Positions 23,001 to 34,647 are shown, counted from the first letter of the stretch. The stretch: DNA of 64,000 nucleotides from Cladobotryum mycophilum (GCA_036429605.1 CM071590.1:4774001-4838000), one strand, 5' to 3'. The notes: generated by a model not told the origin, from the letters alone. Made by a program: numbers and translations.

Positions 23001-24612
23001 AAGGGGCACAACATACCTTGACTCTCCAGTCTTCAAAGTCAATATTTGGATTGCCCTTTACAAAGTTTACCTGGGGGGAATCTGGCCTCGTTCCAGGGTG
23101 AGTACTCCCTTGATTAGGCCAGCTATACCAGCAGCACCCTCAAGGTGACCGATGTTGGGCTTGACGGAACCAACAACAACCGGTCTATCGGCGGGGCGAC
23201 CCGCAGCAATGGTTTCAGAAATGGCCTTGAGTTCTCTCCAGTCGCCAGCTTGAGTTCCAGTTCCATGGCACTCAACGTAGCCTGTCTGGTTGAAGTCAAG
23301 GTCGGCCACGGCATACGCATTGCGGATGTTGGCAACCTGAGCCTCTTTGCTGGGGAGAGTGATGCCTAAGTGAGAGTTAGAACTGGCATAGACTAGAAAA
23401 TGTCGAGCTTTACTCACCTGTAGTCTTGCCATCTTGGTTGGTGCTGCTACTCCTGATGACGGCATGAATGGTATCGTTATCTCGAATGGCATCCGAAAGA
23501 CGCTTCAAGATAACAGAGCCGATACCTTCTCCTCTTCCATAACCATTTGCGCGGGAATCAAAAGTGAAACATCTACCCTCGGGGCTTAGAAATCCAAGCG
23601 CAGTCATGGGCATAATGGTATTTGGGGAAAGAATCATTCCAGCGCCGGCAGCAATAGCCTATGTGGAGTTAGCATTCGGATGGTTCCGAAAGATGTCGTT
23701 GAAGGAATGGAGTCTTACCAATGAGGCTTCTCCAGTACGGAGACTCTGTGCGGCCAGGTGGACGGCGATTAAACTTGCGCTGCAACCGGTATCGAGGGTC
23801 ATACTCGGGCCATGCAAATTGAGGGCATATGAAATGCGGTTAGACATAATGGCCGTGCCATTTCCTGTGGCGGCATACTGAGGAGACCAGTCAGGGTCTC
23901 GAAGACAGATCTGTTCGTAATCTGTGAAAGAAGATGTCAGATCAAGCAGTCTCATGAAGCGGATGGAAGTTGCATGTGGATGGGTAGTTACCTTTGACGA
24001 ATGAGCCGACATAGACGGCACAGTCACCCCCGTCAATGTCTTCTTTCTTGATGCCAGCTGTGATGGAGTTGTCAGTGGTGACTCGGATGTGAAAACAGCA
24101 TTCAATTCAACATACCATTCTCTAAAGCTTCATATGACACTTCGAGGAGTATTCGTTGTTGCGGGTCAATGGCGTTGGCCTCATCTGTGGGTATAGAGAA
24201 AAACTTTGAGGCAGAGACATTAGCACATGACCCCTGGGTAGGTCAAGTCAGGGTGGAACTTACTGAAGCGTCAAATGAAGTTATGTCTTCCTTCAAGAAA
24301 TGAGCACCCTTGAAGCATATCTGGAAATGACGATAAGGTTAGCGCTGTATGGGGATGGTGTTGGCCCAGAGAGCATAGAGCATAGAGCATGGGGAAGGGG
24401 GAGGAGGAGGGGGTACTCACGCTCCCCTGTCTTCGATCGCTGGGGTGATAGTAGCCATCAATGTTGAGGCGATCCTTGGGAAACTCGGACCACTGAGACT
24501 CTTTACGATTTAGGACGTCCCACAGTTCTTCTGGGGAAGTCGCATTTCCTGGGAATCGTAATCCCAGTCCGATGACGGCGATATCGTCTGGCTTGTGTGT
24601 ATGACCAGCCAT
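17059..24612 (-). CDS. Highly reducing iterative type I polyketide synthase
   Basis: Nine exons encode about 2,347 residues. Introns: 24321-24420, 24204-24263, 24058-24115, 23922-23991, 23659-23718, 23366-23417, 22966-23016, 18546-18605. Phases agree except for one break in a C6 run (23073-23078 on the given strand), which one more base repairs inside GQIPP-QVNF. Domains: KS (Cys about 178 in DTGCSAS; His in ECHGTGTQ and NIGHLEG), AT (GQGSQWAQMG; GHSSGE about 644), DH (His about 964 in DHQVQKAIVYP; Asp in HPATLDAMF), a short methyltransferase-like remnant (VLQVGASHG about 1284), pseudo-KR, ER (HAGASAFGLAAI about 1761), KR (GGLGGLG about 1980; SSAGVIGNRGQANYASGN), ACP (GVDSLVAVG about 2300). 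No thioesterase or reductase domain, so release needs a partner enzyme or spontaneous chemistry. Divergent from the MFS gene. The product is unknown. Confidence 0.93.
18546..18605 (-). other. In-frame intron of the PKS (ER region)
   Basis: Sixty bases with GTAAGT donor and CTTTAG acceptor. It has no stop in frame, so it can be mistaken for a 20-residue insertion in the ER domain between YVRKC and GTVVQFASK. Confidence 0.85.
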
Positions 24613-25085
24613 CTTATCGTCGTCGTCAGGGAGGTGTTGATGCTGATGGTTTGTGGAGGGAAAGAAAGAGAGGGTGAAGAGTTTTTTTCCAAGAGGAAGA
24701 GGAAAAGGAAAAGGAAAATTTTCTAGTCGAATTCTATTTTCAGTAACAAACTGAGTTGTGGGAACAACAAATCATCCCAAGTCCGTTGCCAGGAGTTGGC
24801 AGCTGGCAAGGCTTTTTTTGGGGGGAGGGAAGGGGGAGGGAGAGGACCAAGTGAATAAATTCCTAGACCTGCCTTTATCCCAATGTGCTTAACCAAGATG
24901 ACAAAGGTACAGAAGCCAGAGGACAAAAAGAGGATTTGGGAATCTTTATAGAATAAGAAGACTGAGGAAATGCCCAATGCTTCTGCTTCTGTTGAAGTTG
25001 CGAGTATGGAGAGATATCCTGCACAAGAAATACTGGTCTGCAGGTCCTCTACTTGTATGTATGTACTACTAGTGGAAGTGGTATG

Positions 25086-25113
25086 GTATGGGACTGTATG
25101 GGACTGTATGGGA
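25086..25113. repeat. 10-bp tandem repeat, nearly three copies
   Basis: The unit GTATGGGACT occurs nearly three times head to tail, about 0.5 kb upstream of the PKS start. Confidence 0.7.
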
Positions 25114-25320
25114 CGACGCTCAGATATTGTCCCCAGATTTCCGGGTCATAGCCTCTCTTGATATCTGTTGTTGGTCGTGATGTGGGAACAATGTCTTGTG
25201 GAGGACTCCAGATTCTTCACCCTGCGCCAACCGCAGGGCAACACCCACCAACATGGTTGCATCCATAACCAAATCTTGGTAGCAGCTTGAGATTGCTAGT
25301 TGGGTTGTGACATAATTCGG

Positions 25321-25334
25321 TCCGCTGCGGCGGA
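25321..25334. promoter_or_regulatory. Candidate Zn2Cys6-type binding palindrome
   Basis: TCCGCTGCGGCGGA has inverted TCCGC and GCGGA arms around four bases, i.e. everted-type CCG/CGG triplets as used by fungal zinc binuclear cluster regulators. It is about 0.7 kb upstream of the PKS ATG. The regulator is not in this window; function is inferred from pattern only. Confidence 0.35.
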
Positions 25335-25564
25335 TCCTGATCCATCAAGCATGGAACTTTAAGTGAACTTGCCCCCGGAAGTAGTCATCCAAGAGCGATG
25401 ATTGGGACGCTGGTTTCATGAAACATTCAGAGAACCCTGAGATACCTAGCATTCAAACCACGGGCAGCAGCTGATCTGTCTATTTGTCTGGTCCTGTCTC
25501 CACACAGCATCAATATGAGACATTGGCATGATTGAAACACGGACCCGGGGAGAGAAGCCTCCAT

Positions 25565-25614
25565 CTCCCTCTCTCTCTCCCTCTCTCTCTGCCTGCCTGT
25601 CTGTCTGTCTGTCT
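25565..25614. repeat. (CT)n/(CTGT)n microsatellite
   Basis: CT repeats interrupted by CC, then CCTG and CTGT repeats. Confidence 0.8.
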
Positions 25615-27037
25615 TCCGCCTTTCCATCTCTCCGTTTCTCTACAAGGTGACATGGTCATTCACACAAAGATGCACTGGGTTGAACGGGCATTCATTCCGC
25701 CCCTTGGGGGAAAACTAAACTCGCGGCGATTGCCCAAAGGGTTCATGAAGTTATGAAACTCTTTGGCTCACGGCACTAGACGCGGGCAACCAATCAATGG
25801 CCAATGAGGTTCTGTGTTTGAAGGAGGATACGGTAAGACGGCGATTGCTGGTTAAGGGTTAAGCTACTATCATGAGAACCAATACCTTAATTAACTCTTT
25901 TTAGAATAGGTATGTATACATGCACATACACATCCATAAGTTTGCTTCTTTTCATCCCCTCTGAATAGAGACTTGATTGCAAATAACATGACAAGTTACA
26001 AAACAAAAGTGCATCACTCTTTGTCGGCGTCGCGAAAGAAAAGGCTGCGGAGCGCACCAACGTGCTGTCTCGATCGTCGGGGCGTGGCGGCGACACCTTG
26101 GCATTCAAGCTACGCAACAATGGATGGATCAATAGGATCATGGTGGTGGTGGTCAGCCATTTATTGCCTCTATATTAGTTCCATCTGTCGGTAGACTGGA
26201 GAATTGGATGAGGCCGACGAGATCAGGCGGGTACAGGCAGGCAGGCAACTCAGCTGAGCTGACCGGGTCAAAACAAGCAACGAAGCACAACACAACGAAC
26301 ATCAGAATGTATAATACCGACTGCCTCTGACCTCACGGCTTTATTCAAAATTGTTTGCTTGAGCCACGCAAAACTTGCCGGATATGTAACTGCTCAACGT
26401 GCTCAACGTGCTCAACCATATGTGGCGAAGCGCTTGGTCCGTGACGAGGCGGATAACCCAGACGACCCAGATAAACCCAACGCGCCTCTAACCAACACGA
26501 GTAAATTCAGGGTCCTTGGATGAAGCTCAATATGCGGTGACAATAGGAAGCCCTTCTATTTCGGTATCCATTGAACCACTTGTTAGCCAATGGCGAAGGA
26601 TGAATGTCTGAGTCAATTATATGATGAATAGGAATCGGAAGCCTCCACATTTGGGTCTTGAAAAGCATTAACGATGGAACGAGCGGAAAAAGCTCATCCT
26701 ACAGCCTCGGCACCGAACTCATTTGGACCCCATTATATTGTGATGTGATGACGGATGTCTGAACTTGCTAGTTTGATGCAAACATTCGGTGTCTTGGTCC
26801 TTTTGGCATTCCTCCAGATGCGCTATATCGTATTAAATCAGCAATAGAGGATGGCATAGTATTAGAGGCTGGGCACATCTTCTTAGTTTCGGGCAGCATG
26901 GCATAGAGAGTCAATGGCCGCATACATTCATCGAGAGGAACGTTTTAATAATAGGAGGGCAACATGTTTTTCAGACTTCCAGGTAGGTGCCCTGTGCTGT
27001 ATCTAGGCACAACCAGCCCGTAGGTAGCGATGGTGCA

Positions 27038-27045
27038 TCACGTGA
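27038..27045. promoter_or_regulatory. TCACGTGA octamer (bHLH-type E-box)
   Basis: A perfect 8-bp palindrome with CACGTG core, sitting in a longer partly symmetric stretch (TGCATCACGTGATCGTGCA). Basic helix-loop-helix proteins bind such sites. Position is 2.0 kb from the MFS start and 2.4 kb from the PKS start; chance occurrence is possible. Confidence 0.2.
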
Positions 27046-27288
27046 TCGTGCACTGGATCACTGTTCCCGTCCTACTTGCCCACCCATGCATACCAGGTAC
27101 CTAGGTAAGTTCTAGGTACTGTGCACCAAACGCAACGATAGATCTTGGAATCACGCCCTCGTTGGGTCAAGGAGATCTTCGGATTTCCGCCTGTCGCCCG
27201 CCAACAGACATATGTGCGATCAATGCCTTGCATCTTGGATACATAACTAGACTAATCTTTAGTTGGCGGCTTGACCCACAATCCCCCA

Positions 27289-27303
27289 GTATCCGACGGA
27301 TAC
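27289..27303. promoter_or_regulatory. Candidate Zn2Cys6-type binding palindrome
   Basis: GTATCCGACGGATAC is a perfect inverted repeat with 7-bp arms and a one-base spacer, containing CCG-N-CGG. C and G runs just outside extend the symmetry imperfectly. It lies between the divergent PKS and MFS genes, 1.8 kb from the MFS ATG. No regulator gene was found in the window. Confidence 0.4.
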
Positions 27304-28139
27304 GACGGGGGAGAGAGGTGCTGGTTTTGCCACGACGGCTCTGGGCATGCAACTCCAGCACGGCACGACACAAACATCTGGGCATGCTACTTGATGGTTA
27401 TTGCGTGCTACCATTATCCTTCTCGGCATTGCATTACAGCATGGTGATACATATGGAGGGTTAACCGATAGACATTGAGGCATTTTGTTGGCCCCTTTTG
27501 AATGCTCCCATCAAAAAAAAAAAGAAGCGTTTCGCCAAAACCAAGGGGTATAGCCGAGGATCTGGTTGCTCTTCCTTTCATCGCCTTCTTTATCGTTGTA
27601 CTAAACTGTCCCAATTTTTGCCTTCACTATGGCTGCCTGCCAGGTTTGAAGATGCATCATCCCAACTTGGCCGGGTGATACCTGAATCTCTCCCTCCAGC
27701 CACCGAGGCCATCCCAGAATGACCACGAGGCAAACCTTTGCCGCAGCTCCTTACACGGGTGTAACCGAGCTTCGCGTAACGCAGATCCAGCAGGCATCTT
27801 TTCAAGTCGATTGTGCTTCGTTAAGACGGACTCTAGTGGCTGAAAATTCTCTTTACCGAACCACGGGATGGTAGATGCCAATGGATGTCGTTGACCATTC
27901 AAATTCTCATGCGCCCGGCCCCTACCCACGTAACTTGACTTGTCTTCAATGATCCAACGTTGCGAACTTCGCAAAGCCCGACCAAACCGGCATCTGAAGC
28001 TACACAAGACACGTCCGGATTGCATGTCTTGCCTTTGCTGACTGCCCATCCATCAACGTCAAGTGCTATATCATTGTGCATACATCAAGACACATTACCG
28101 TCTTTGATCATTCAAGCCAAGTTAAGACTTGCCAGTTCA

Positions 28140-28165
28140 AAGAAGAAGAAGAAGAAGAAGAAGAA
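28140..28165. repeat. (AAG)n microsatellite
   Basis: About eight AAG units. Confidence 0.8.
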
Positions 28166-29060
28166 CCCGTTTGTAGTTTTCAAGATTAACTACCATGACC
28201 ACACTGAATTAACGCTCCTCCCAAGTAGTATAGTAGGCAATGACTCGTGTTTCTTTGCTCGTCTGACCGTCAAGGAAGATCTCACCTCCCCTCTCACCAA
28301 CCAAGTACAGTTTCGTTTCTTGAGCGAGGCCCCAGGATACGTGCAGCCTCTGTGAACAGACAGTTGGCCATGGTACGACCATTGCGGAAAATGTTTCAGA
28401 TACTTATTCAATCAATGTCCTTGACCAGGTAACGAGAAATCTCTAGCCATTGCTTCAGCTTGCCGACTTGTCTCAGCAAGATCATGTCTGACCTCGGCTC
28501 CAATGCTATCTATCGTCTCAAGACATCATCTCGGCCGCTGACGGCTTTGATGTGAAGGAAAGCATCCATCTCAGACTCGGACAAGGGACTGGACGAAGAC
28601 TAGACAAGCGCTCAAACTTGCATCCTCCATGGTTTGATGACTTAACTCGCTAAATCCACTAGAAAACCATAGCTTATATTTGTTCCAATTCTTTGTGCTC
28701 TTTTTCTTTATTTCTATCTCTCTCTCTTTCTCTCCCCCTCTCTTTCTCTTGCTGCTTCTCCTGCTGTAGCTTCTCTCTTCGCTTCAGGAGCTGCAAGGTG
28801 TGCTTTCCACAAATTCTCTCCGCAATAACGAGGAGGAAAGCTCGACTCTGAGGTGTTCATGTGCAAAATCTCCCTCGCAGCCTGTCTGTTGAATACTCAC
28901 TACCTCACGCATTACATCACCGGCGACGAACCCACGACCTTTTTCTTTCTTTCTTTTTTGGAGCAGCCTCTTTCATCTGTTTTGTTGCAACTCGACATCG
29001 AGTTGTCTCGCACGACATCGAATCTCTCTATTCCTCGGACGAAATTTTCTGTGGGATATC

Positions 29061-31064
29061 ATGGCAACAGAATACCGTGTGTCGCTTTCATACCCGAACC
29101 CATCCCTCGGCCAGATGGCCACAGGGCTGCAGACTTCGAGCAGTCTAGAAGGCGGACTCAGCAACCCAAAACCGATGCCGAATGATGCAAACGAACCAGT
29201 CACTGGTGCTCGTCGGGTGGTCCTAATCATATCGTATGAACGTTGCTCTTCTTAGGTCTTGAGCTCTGCTGACCCGTTGCAGACTCCTCACTGGTCTTCT
29301 CTTCTCCACGCTCGACACGTCCATCGTATCTACGTCTTTGGTCACGATTTCAAATGAACTGGGTGACTTTGTCAACGCCTCTTGGATCGTGCTGGCCTAT
29401 TTGCTGACTTACATGGGTTTGTAGAGCTCCGTTGTGCTCAAGACCTGCTGGCCTGACTAACTCTCATAGGATTCGCAGTTTGCATCTCCAAACTAAGTGA
29501 CATATATGGTCGAAAGAACATGCTGGTTCTGTCTTGGGTAATCTTTGTCGGATTTTCCCTGGGTTGTGCATCCTCAAAGGACATGACAGCGCTGTATGCG
29601 ATCCTCGTCCAAGATATGAACCCGTGCTTACAGCTCTTAGCATCATATGTCGTGCATTCCAAGGAGTCGGCGCCTCTGGCTTATACAGCCTGACGCAAAT
29701 CGGCCTTGTTGAAGTCGGACCTGTGCATCGACCTAGTCTGATCGGAGCCATGGTTGGGGCTACTCTTGCCGTCGCCTTTGTTCTAGGCCCTCTCATCGGT
29801 GGCATCATCTCCCACTTTTCCGACTGGCGATGGCTATTCAACATGAAGTGAGCTCGCCTAAAATTTCAGCTCGTTGCGTTTTTGCTAATTATTGTAGCAT
29901 CCCATTTGGCCTACTCGCTATCCTAGGCATCACGAACTTTTGGCCCCAGGAAAATGTTGCAGATATGCTTTCATGGGAAGCATTCACCAGTATTGACTTC
30001 ATTGGCAGTGCCACGCTCCTCTGTAGCTCTGGTCTCCTTGTCTTTGCCATTCAGCAAGCTGGATCACAAACCTTTGCATGGGATAGTCCAGAGATCATTT
30101 CGGCCTTTGTGGTCTCTGGATTAAGCTGGGGTGCATTCATTTGGTGGGAGATTGTTCTGGACTCAAAAAGACACCGTCGCATCGAGCCCATATTTCCTAT
30201 ACGACTGGTGCTTCGTCGAGTCTACCTAGCTAGTCTCATGTAAGTGCTAGTGACTTTGTTATCTTCGAACTCATAAGACTGACAAGATTTAGAATCACTT
30301 TGCTCACCGGATTTCCGTACATTTCTCTCTCCATAATCATCCCAGAGCGCTTTCAAATCGTTAATGGCGAAAATGTCCTCATGGCTGGAGTCCATATACT
30401 CCCCTTGCTTGGCTCCTGCGCAATTGGCTCGTTCTTCGGCGGTGTCATATCCAGCAAACGCAATAACACTTCATACACATTGATTGGGGCATCCGGACTC
30501 CAACTACTAGGCGTTGGTCTCATGACCATGGTGTTGGGTACTGATACCAATGCAGTCGCTCAGTATGCATATCAGGCAATATTTGGTCTGGGCGTTGGGC
30601 TTTCGTTTTCAGCAGCGACCATCATGACCAATATTCTAGCTTCGGAACAGACAGAGAGAGCTTCTGCCCAAGGCGCTGTCGCTCAGGCTCGAGTCTTTGG
30701 TGGCTGCATTGGCTTGTCGATTTGCACCGTCATATTTAATGTTCATGTTAACCGATTTTTAGAGGAACACTTGACCAAAGAGCAGATTGAATCCCTCCAC
30801 CGCTCTCCACTTTCCGGACTGCAGCTACCTGTCGATCAGCGAGATTTAGTTAAGACCGTCTATGCTGGTGCCTTTACTGAGGAGATCAAAGTCATGGCAT
30901 TTATTTGCGCCGTTATGGTGGTTGTTTCCTTATTCTCGCTAGAGAAACAGCCTGCTCCCCTTGAGAGACTCACAGCTATCTCAAAAGAATCGGACTCATC
31001 CAGACGAGGAAGCGATTCCGGAACTGAGATGAATGATGTCACGAGTTTTCATCAAACTGTCTAA
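29061..31064 (+). CDS. MFS transporter, DHA2/14-TM drug:H+ antiporter type
   Basis: Six exons (29061-29233, 29283-29416, 29470-29593, 29641-29847, 29898-30239, 30293-31064) give 583 residues; all phases agree. The 47 bp intron at 29594-29640 ends at the second AG (CTCTTAG); the earlier CAG breaks the frame. After a polar N-terminus the protein runs as successive hydrophobic segments. It has motif A between TM2 and TM3 (SKLSDIYGRKN), RAFQGVGASGLYSL (motif B type), and motif C (GPLIGGIISHFSDWRWLF followed by NIPFG), the antiporter signature. A C-terminal loop and polar tail follow the last segment. It lies at the plasma membrane in characterised relatives. Divergent from the PKS and the only transporter here, so export of the polyketide or self-protection is likely. 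Confidence 0.9.
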
Positions 31065-31768
31065 ATCGGTGTCGCCTTGCATCCACTGGTTCATTCTAGC
31101 TAAGCAAAACGAGCATTGTTTGGCCAAAGTCATTTAGCGAGTCACATTAAATATCGCAATCCGGAGTTTGTATTTTGAACTGAGGTCAAGCTGTTGTATA
31201 AAATCATAGTCAAGGAGTCTTATTATGTTTTCCCACCCTGTCTTTTCTTCCCCTTTTTTTGGAGGTTGCTTATATCTTGGCGCAATATGGCCTAGGAGCT
31301 CAGATGGTATAGGCGCATGTTATCAGACTCTGGCAATTCTTAGTAACTTAGCTTCATAAGAACCAAGTCAAATTGATCTGCATCAGGAATTCTCTGTTCT
31401 TCATCTCTAAGTTGTCTTGTCAGCAGATGCCTACAGATCTATATTTACAATGTAGGACGACGATGCTGATGTACTGGACGTGGGATTCAACTTAATAGGC
31501 AGAAGTATTCGAAGGAAAGATGAAATGATAGGTGAGTTAAAGGTTTGTGATATGAGATTTAGTGCTGAGAGAGGCGGAAAGTGAGGGGTCTCGTTCAGCC
31601 CACCAGCGAAATACCATCAACGGCAAACAATTCCATCCTTCCATCACTGCACACCAATTTATTCATCATTCGCATTTATTCATGTATAGGGAGGAGACCT
31701 CTGATTGTGCGTTGCATACATATCCCCCTATTCTCATCTTAACCGGAACGAGACAATGCATCCCACGC
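31065..31768. other. Intergenic between convergent genes
   Basis: About 700 bp of AT-rich sequence receiving the 3' ends of the MFS and Dabb genes. No gene features seen. Confidence 0.55.
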
Positions 31769-32312
31769 TTACGGAAGCGCAGAGCCAACGACTTGGGGCT
31801 TAAAGTAGACCGTCACCATCCCCTCAAGCGTGAGGGTTCGAATGTAGTCTTTGATCCTCTGGTGCGCAGGGCACGCCTCGTCGTAGTACTTCATATCCTC
31901 CATGCTGGCGAACTCGGTTTTGGAGACGAGGGTGAAACCCTGTGAACGAGGGTCGGCCTCGGCGGGGCCGATGAATGTGGAAAGGATGTATGGCTTTCCA
32001 TCCTGTGTAAGAGTAGTTAGCATTTGCTTATAAGTTGGCATTTTCATTCCCGATCACTAAGGGGGGGGGGCTGAGATGCTAGGGTAGGAGTGGGATGAGG
32101 GACTGATCATCTGTGATGTTGAAGCATGGTGGTGGCTTTCTGGGACGATCTAGCTCCCGTATGAAGGGAGATCATGAAGAGAAACAAGAAATATCCGGAA
32201 ATTTTACCTTTGAGTTTGTAGCAACGAGATCCTTGTACTTTTCTAGCAATGACTGTTGGTCCTCCACCTTGGGGAGCTTGAACATGGTAATTCGGTGGAT
32301 ACGTTCAGCCAT
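31769..32312 (-). CDS. Stress-responsive A/B barrel (Dabb) domain protein
   Basis: Two exons (32208-32312 and 31769-32002) separated by an unusually long 205 bp intron (GTAAAA donor, CTAAC branch, ACACAG acceptor) give 112 residues. It starts MAERIHRITMFKLPKVEDQ, with the His of the Dabb first strand, and continues through GFTLVSKTEFASMEDMKYYDEACPAHQRIKDY, the family's signature helix. The ending is EGMVTVYFKPQ, the last strand. Dabb proteins are dimeric ferredoxin-like barrels. Most fungal ones are of unknown function, but relatives include polyketide cyclases such as plant olivetolic acid cyclase. It lies next to and convergent with the MFS gene. A cyclase role in the cluster is possible; a general stress protein is equally possible. 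A TTG-initiated upstream extension is unlikely. Confidence 0.85.
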
Positions 32313-33097
32313 CTTGTCTGGTGCGGGGGCTTGGTGTGTTGGGTTTTGGTTAGAAAAGAAGTGCAATCATCAATGAATGAGTGTAAAATACCTGGGGGGA
32401 ATATAGAGAGTATTTACTATGGCGTAATATGTCTTAACTTTTAAGATGAGAGCGATGAGGAATTTCTTGTTCAATCTGACAATCATGCAACCAAAGGGTT
32501 TTACGGCTGGAGTCGGGAAGAGGGAGAGCATCGGCTTAGTTAAACCGTCTGACTTGACTGGCTGACTGACTTCATTTTACCCCTCCAAGGCTGTCGTCCC
32601 TTCAACTGACGACGACGTCTTAATTCCGCGGTTCAGAACATCACTCATCTTTGCCGCGTCTCTCCATCCTTTATTTCGCACATCAAAGACGGAATGCGCG
32701 ATTCTATTTCCGCATCTCCTCTTACTATTTGCTGCTGCTGCTGATTGATTCCGGCTTATTCCTTTCTACGCCCGTTCTAATATCAGCTTACGGGCGAGTC
32801 CGTCAACTTACCCTATCCGAGCTTGATTTAGTGACAAAAATCACTCCCCGGCCATAGTGTACAAGTTGATCTATACATGTTTGATATAACCATATTATCT
32901 ATCATCTCATTACCACCTTTATACTAGTCGTAACCCTCATAATCTCATAGAAACCAGGGCATTTGGCATAGTGCTAAACAAAATTGTATTCTCCTTGCCG
33001 CTTCAACTCACAAGAAGGGGGAAAGGGGGGGACGAATGAAAGGACAGATAAGTCTTATTCATCAAACGATGCTTCTCATTCATGCCCACCCACCCAG
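32313..33097. other. Intergenic, no gene seen
   Basis: About 785 bp: promoter of the Dabb gene and 3' flank of the Mpv17-family gene, which are on the same strand. No open frame of note. Confidence 0.55.
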
Positions 33098-33916
33098 TTA
33101 CGCCGCCGTCATGAGGCAAATGTACACTCCCCAGGCCACACCCGCCAGCCCACCCACCAAATTCCTCCCCTGCACGGACTTGACCAGCGTAAAGTTGATG
33201 ACCGCGATCAGCGGCCAGAGCTTCAGCCCCGCGAAGAAGATGACTGGAAACTCTTCCAGGCTCTCCTCCCACACGAGCGGGAAATCCACGAGGACAAAGT
33301 CGATGGCTCCCGGGCCGGACCAGTACTTGGCCGCCTCGATGATGTTGGTGATGCGCGGGGCGTGGGGCATGGCGTAGCGCAGGGAGCGGATGAAGGTGCT
33401 GTACAAGAGGGTGTTGACCGTGGCGGCGAGGGTTTGGTCGAGGACGATTTTGATGAGGGTGTTGCTCTTGGAGAGGGGTGCTTGAGGGGCTGGCTTGGAG
33501 TCCTTTGAAGGCTTCTTCTCATCCGCCTTTTTGGGTTTGGGGGGCTCTGGGTGTGCCGGGAAAGACGACTCAAGAAATTCTTGCCTGTGAGGTGTCAGTA
33601 ATGTGAATACCGTGATCTATTTTGATGTCTAAGAAAGAGAGAGAGAACTCACCATTTGAAGTTGGGAGGAGTGCTGACAATGATGAACACCAAATATTGG
33701 AATACCGGCACCCAGTCTATCGCCAAAGGGGTCTATATCCAGAAAGAAGAAGAACAAAAAAATATCAGCTCAAAACTTCCTCTCCCTCTCAATGGCAGAA
33801 TGAGGAACTTCACTCACCTCACTTTTGTAGGCCGTGATAGCCTGAGCCAGGACACATGAGACAACACCCAAAAACGCCGTCTGCAGCGTCGCCGCGACAA
33901 TAGGTGAAGGCGCCAT
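33098..33916 (-). CDS. Mpv17/PMP22 family integral membrane protein
   Basis: Three exons (33818-33916, 33653-33732, 33098-33584) with introns of 85 and 68 bp give 221 residues. The protein begins MAPSPIVAATLQTAFLGVVSCVLAQAIT, a first membrane helix after a very short head. The second exon holds the segment around IDWVPVFQYLVFIIVSTPPNFKW, matching the conserved TPPN-W of the family. A Lys/Pro-rich loop follows, then TLLYSTFIRS, the conserved LWPLIAVINFTLV helix and a final GLAGVAWGVYI helix. Family members form small membrane channels or lipid-associated proteins of peroxisomes or the mitochondrial inner membrane (yeast Sym1, mammalian PXMP2). Which organelle applies here cannot be read from sequence. 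The family assignment is firm. Confidence 0.88.
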
Positions 33917-34647
33917 TTTTCGAACAAAACAATGAAAGCCTTGCAAGCAAAACAAGAAATGATTAAATTGAATGTCTTCTTATCTGGGGCATCATCGGTC
34001 TATATATGTAGTCGTCGGTACGATGTTACGTGGTATATGCAGTGGTTTGTTGCGGTGCGTCCTTATGCTTACTACAAATAGGGCCAAGTATTTTCGTCAC
34101 GTGTGGACAGTTGGGCTTCATAAAGGACAGATTGTATCACACGACTTCATGCCTAAGAGTTATCAACACCAATGAAATACGAATGAGCAAAAAAGGTCAT
34201 TCATGTATTAAAGCTACCTCTCACTAACCTGGAGTGTTCTTATGTATGTCTTGAATAAGCTCATAGTCCGTCATATGTCAGCGCTCAATCATTCATGGCC
34301 ATCAACATGATATGCCTTTTTTGTCTCCCATGTCTAAAAGCCTACATATCACATGCTCAAAGGAGAAAGTATGTGAACTTTTCATACCATCAAGTTTTTC
34401 TATATGGATAGAACTTTGCGCGAAGCTGTAAAAGAGCTTGTGAATGTCGGTAGCACCTCACTTCTCCATACGTTTCCACGTAGTGTTTGGAGATTAGGTG
34501 CCATAAGCGGTGGTGAAGTTATAGAATTCTGCGTCATTATTCATTTAATTGCTTCTTGCCCATTTTTCTAACCCTCTCTGGTTGCATACGGCAACATCCT
34601 AAGTGCCCTCGAAGCTCTACGTCCACACTGACGTAATGTCGTCAAGC
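33917..34647. other. Intergenic, no gene seen
   Basis: About 730 bp of AT-rich DNA between two minus-strand genes: Mpv17-family promoter and YIF1 3' flank. Confidence 0.5.

Larger units (their letters stand above)
24613..29060. other. 4.4 kb gene-free interval between divergent PKS and MFS genes
   Basis: No open frame with protein-like features on either strand. It holds the promoters of both genes, two candidate Zn2Cys6 palindromes (25321-25334 and 27289-27303), an octamer TCACGTGA (27038-27045), a 10-bp tandem repeat (about 25086-25113), a 9-bp GCTCAACGT repeat (about 26393-26417), a CT/CTGT microsatellite (about 25565-25614) and an AAG run (about 28140-28165). The interval is long for a compact fungal genome. 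Confidence 0.65.

Noticed and set aside
17059..24612. PKS as a pseudogene because of its frame break
   Set aside because: Only one break, in a C6 run, with intact catalytic motifs in every core domain and consistent exon phases; the same error type appears in essential genes.
28140..28165. CRISPR-like or other structured arrays
   Set aside because: All short tandem repeats seen are simple microsatellites with no spacer structure.
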